14,585 bases of DNA from Myxococcales bacterium (GTDB lineage: Bacteria > Myxococcota > Myxococcia > Myxococcales > Anaeromyxobacteraceae): assembly GCA_021784995.1 (NCBI GenBank), contig JAJYHA010000087.1, positions 1 through 14,585 on the forward strand. The letters are read 5' to 3'. Below, one piece after another: positions 13,528-14,585 of the stretch. Position 1 is the first letter of the stretch; each line of letters opens with the position of its first letter. Under the pieces are notes generated by a model. It did not search any database. It worked only from the letters and a program-made list of their open reading frames with translations, and had not been told where the DNA came from. Both the position numbers and the translations under genes were made by a program.

Positions 13528-14163
13528 CTAGAGGGCGGCCGACGCCGACGTCCGGACCCCGGCGGCGCCCAGGGCGGCGTCGGTCTCGCCGGCGCGCTCC
13601 GGCGCCACCGCGCGGGTCAGGTCGTCGAGCACCGTCACCTCGAACCCCTCGGTCGCCGCGTCGACGGCGCTCGCGCGCACGCAGACGTCCCGCGCCAGCC
13701 CGCAGAGGTAGAGCCGGCGCACGCCCCGGGCGCGGAGCCACGCGCCCAGCCCGGTGGTGGCGCGCTCCCCGTCGGGGCCGACGTTCTCGCGGAAGGCCGA
13801 GTAGGAGTCGACGTCGACGCGGGTCCCCTTGCGGAGGACGAGCGAGACGAAGGCGTCGGGCAGCCCCGGGTCGAGCGCCGCCCCCGGGGTCGCCCGGACG
13901 CAGTGCGCGGGCCAGAGCTCCTGCTTGCCGACCGGCCGTGCGACGACGGTGAAGGGGGCCGCCCCCGGATGCGCCGAGGCGAAGGAGACGTGTCCGGGGG
14001 GGTGCCAGTCCTGGGTCGCGACCACCGCCCCGAAGCGACCGACCAGCCGCGCGATCGGGGCGACGATCTCGTCGCCTCCGGGGACCGCGAGGGCGCCGCC
14101 GGGGAGGAAGTCTCGCTGGAGATCGACGACGATCAGCGCGTCGCGCCGGGGGTGGATGGCCAT
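13528..14163 (-). CDS. pncA: Nicotinamidase (isochorismatase-family amidase)
   Basis: The 211-residue cytosolic enzyme should hydrolyse nicotinamide to nicotinate and ammonia in NAD salvage. The catalytic triad is visible: D14 in VVDLQRDF, K112 in LRKG and C161 in GLARDVCVRAS. Metal ligands appear as D52 and H54 in TQDWHPPGHVSFAS and H86 in LWPAHCV. The length matches bacterial PncA (about 210). ATG at 14163 places D14 at the family's usual distance from the N-terminus; the in-frame extension to 14238 is Arg/Pro-rich and rejected. No clear Shine-Dalgarno precedes it. The gene is divergent from the OB-fold gene (101 bp between starts) and upstream of the HEAT-like pair. The product could act on pyrazinamide-type amides too, as other PncA enzymes do. 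Confidence 0.93.
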   Translation of the reverse strand: MAIHPRRDALIVVDLQRDFLPGGALAVPGGDEIVAPIARLVGRFGAVVATQDWHPPGHVSFASAHPGAAPFTVVARPVGKQELWPAHCVRATPGAALDPGLPDAFVSLVLRKGTRVDVDSYSAFRENVGPDGERATTGLGAWLRARGVRRLYLCGLARDVCVRASAVDAATEGFEVTVLDDLTRAVAPERAGETDAALGAAGVRTSASAAL

Positions 14164-14226
14164 GCGGAGTCGATAACCGCTCCGGGCCGGCCGCGCCCGA
14201 CCGCCGGGGACCGGGCGGCTTCGCCG

Positions 14227-14255
14227 TTGCCCCGGCACCGCGCCTGGGCTAGCTT
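14227..14255 (+). promoter_or_regulatory. Candidate promoter giving a leaderless or near-leaderless mRNA
   Basis: TTGCCC (14227-14232) and TAGCTT (14250-14255) are 17 nt apart. The -10 ends 9 nt before the ATG at 14265, so the predicted start lies about 2-3 nt before or at the ATG, leaving no space for a Shine-Dalgarno, and none is seen. Matches to consensus are modest (4 and 3 of 6). Confidence 0.4.
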
Positions 14256-14264
14256 CCGCGCACC

Positions 14265-14585
14265 ATGGACAAGATCTGGGTCAAGGACGTCAAGGAGGGC
14301 GAGCGCGTCAAGAGCCTCTTCCTCGTCGCGCGCAAGGCCACCCCGACCGCGAAGAGCGGCAAGACCTACCTGGCCGCCGTCTTCCAGGACCGGACCGGCG
14401 AGCTCGAGGCGCGCGCCTTCGACCGGCTCGACGAGCTCGGCGCCTTCGAGGTCGGCGATCTGATCGAGGTCGAGGGGCCGGTCGGGGTCTTCCAGGGGCG
14501 GCCGCAGCTCCGGATCGAGGCGCTCGCCAAGGTCGATCCCGCCGCCCACGACGCCGCCGAGTTCACCTTCGTCCCCCCCCCCGAG
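14265..14585 (+). CDS. OB-fold nucleic-acid-binding protein, likely YhaM-type 3'-5' exoribonuclease (3' end cut)
   Basis: Only 107 codons are inside the window. They form an OB-fold (about 8-92) with KSGKTYLAAVFQDRTGELEA around 31-50, FDRLDELGAFEVGDLIEVEG around 53-72, and VFQGRPQLRIEAL near 75-87. This is the start typical of YhaM-like proteins, in which the OB-fold is followed by an HD domain that degrades RNA or single-stranded DNA from the 3' end. The HD domain would lie beyond the window, so the enzyme call is inference; a stand-alone OB-fold protein is possible. The ATG at 14265 is the only good start; there is no Shine-Dalgarno, and a promoter-like pair just upstream suggests leaderless translation. 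It is divergent from the nicotinamidase. Confidence 0.8.
   Translation, partial: MDKIWVKDVKEGERVKSLFLVARKATPTAKSGKTYLAAVFQDRTGELEARAFDRLDELGAFEVGDLIEVEGPVGVFQGRPQLRIEALAKVDPAAHDAAEFTFVPPPE

Noticed and set aside
11561..13531. Plus-strand frame of 656 codons opposite the HEAT-like gene
   Set aside because: It is an antisense shadow rich in Arg/Glu/Pro. The minus-strand frame has regular amphipathic helices, a good ribosome binding site and coupling to the next gene.
1..14585. CRISPR arrays, insertion sequences, tRNA or rRNA genes, phage genes
   Set aside because: No regularly spaced repeats, transposase motifs or RNA gene signatures were seen; genes are densely packed and uniform in composition.

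Overview
The window is very GC-rich, with strong third-position G/C bias and long spurious open frames opposite nearly every gene. Gene content points to a myxobacterial relative of Anaeromyxobacter: a globin-coupled histidine kinase followed at once by a double-receiver protein whose phosphoacceptors fall at D52 and D169 (the arrangement known for the AfGcHK oxygen-sensor pair of Anaeromyxobacter), an NtrC-type regulator ending in RKIQYRLKEY, and HEAT-like and HD-GYP-like proteins with a shared N-terminal domain. This assignment is inference from gene content; no database search was possible. I find no insertion sequences, CRISPR arrays, rRNA or tRNA genes.

Left part (1-3399). mobB (cut by the window edge) and moeA form a minus-strand molybdenum-cofactor pair. 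A 280-bp divergent region with an FNR-box-like site separates them from a plus-strand Crp/Fnr regulator carrying N-terminal cysteines. It is followed by a single tatA and, after a 246-bp gap, a small protein with a STAS-like pattern. Cofactor synthesis, a possible redox regulator and a Tat component together suggest support for exported molybdoenzymes and anaerobic respiration (inference).

Centre (3439-9085). A minus-strand cardiolipin-synthase-like phospholipase D protein is divergent from a tight plus-strand signalling operon: globin-coupled kinase, double-receiver protein, then a receiver-histidine kinase hybrid. The genes are spaced by 1 nt and by a 4-nt overlap. An NtrC-type sigma-54 activator converges on the operon 21 bp downstream. 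The four proteins could form an oxygen- or heme-controlled phosphorelay from globin kinase to sigma-54 transcription. Only the first two steps have a described counterpart that I know of.

Right part (9220-14585). On the minus strand, reading right to left, lie a nicotinamidase, a HEAT-like repeat protein overlapping an HD-GYP-like protein with a degenerate GYP motif, a short DksA/TraR-type zinc-finger protein, and a TatD-linked-type radical SAM protein. At the right edge a plus-strand OB-fold protein (YhaM-like start) begins and runs off the window. Two plus-strand genes (4631 and 14265) lack a Shine-Dalgarno sequence and have promoter-like elements whose predicted start point falls at or next to the ATG, suggesting leaderless transcripts. 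All intergenic gaps are shorter than 300 bp.
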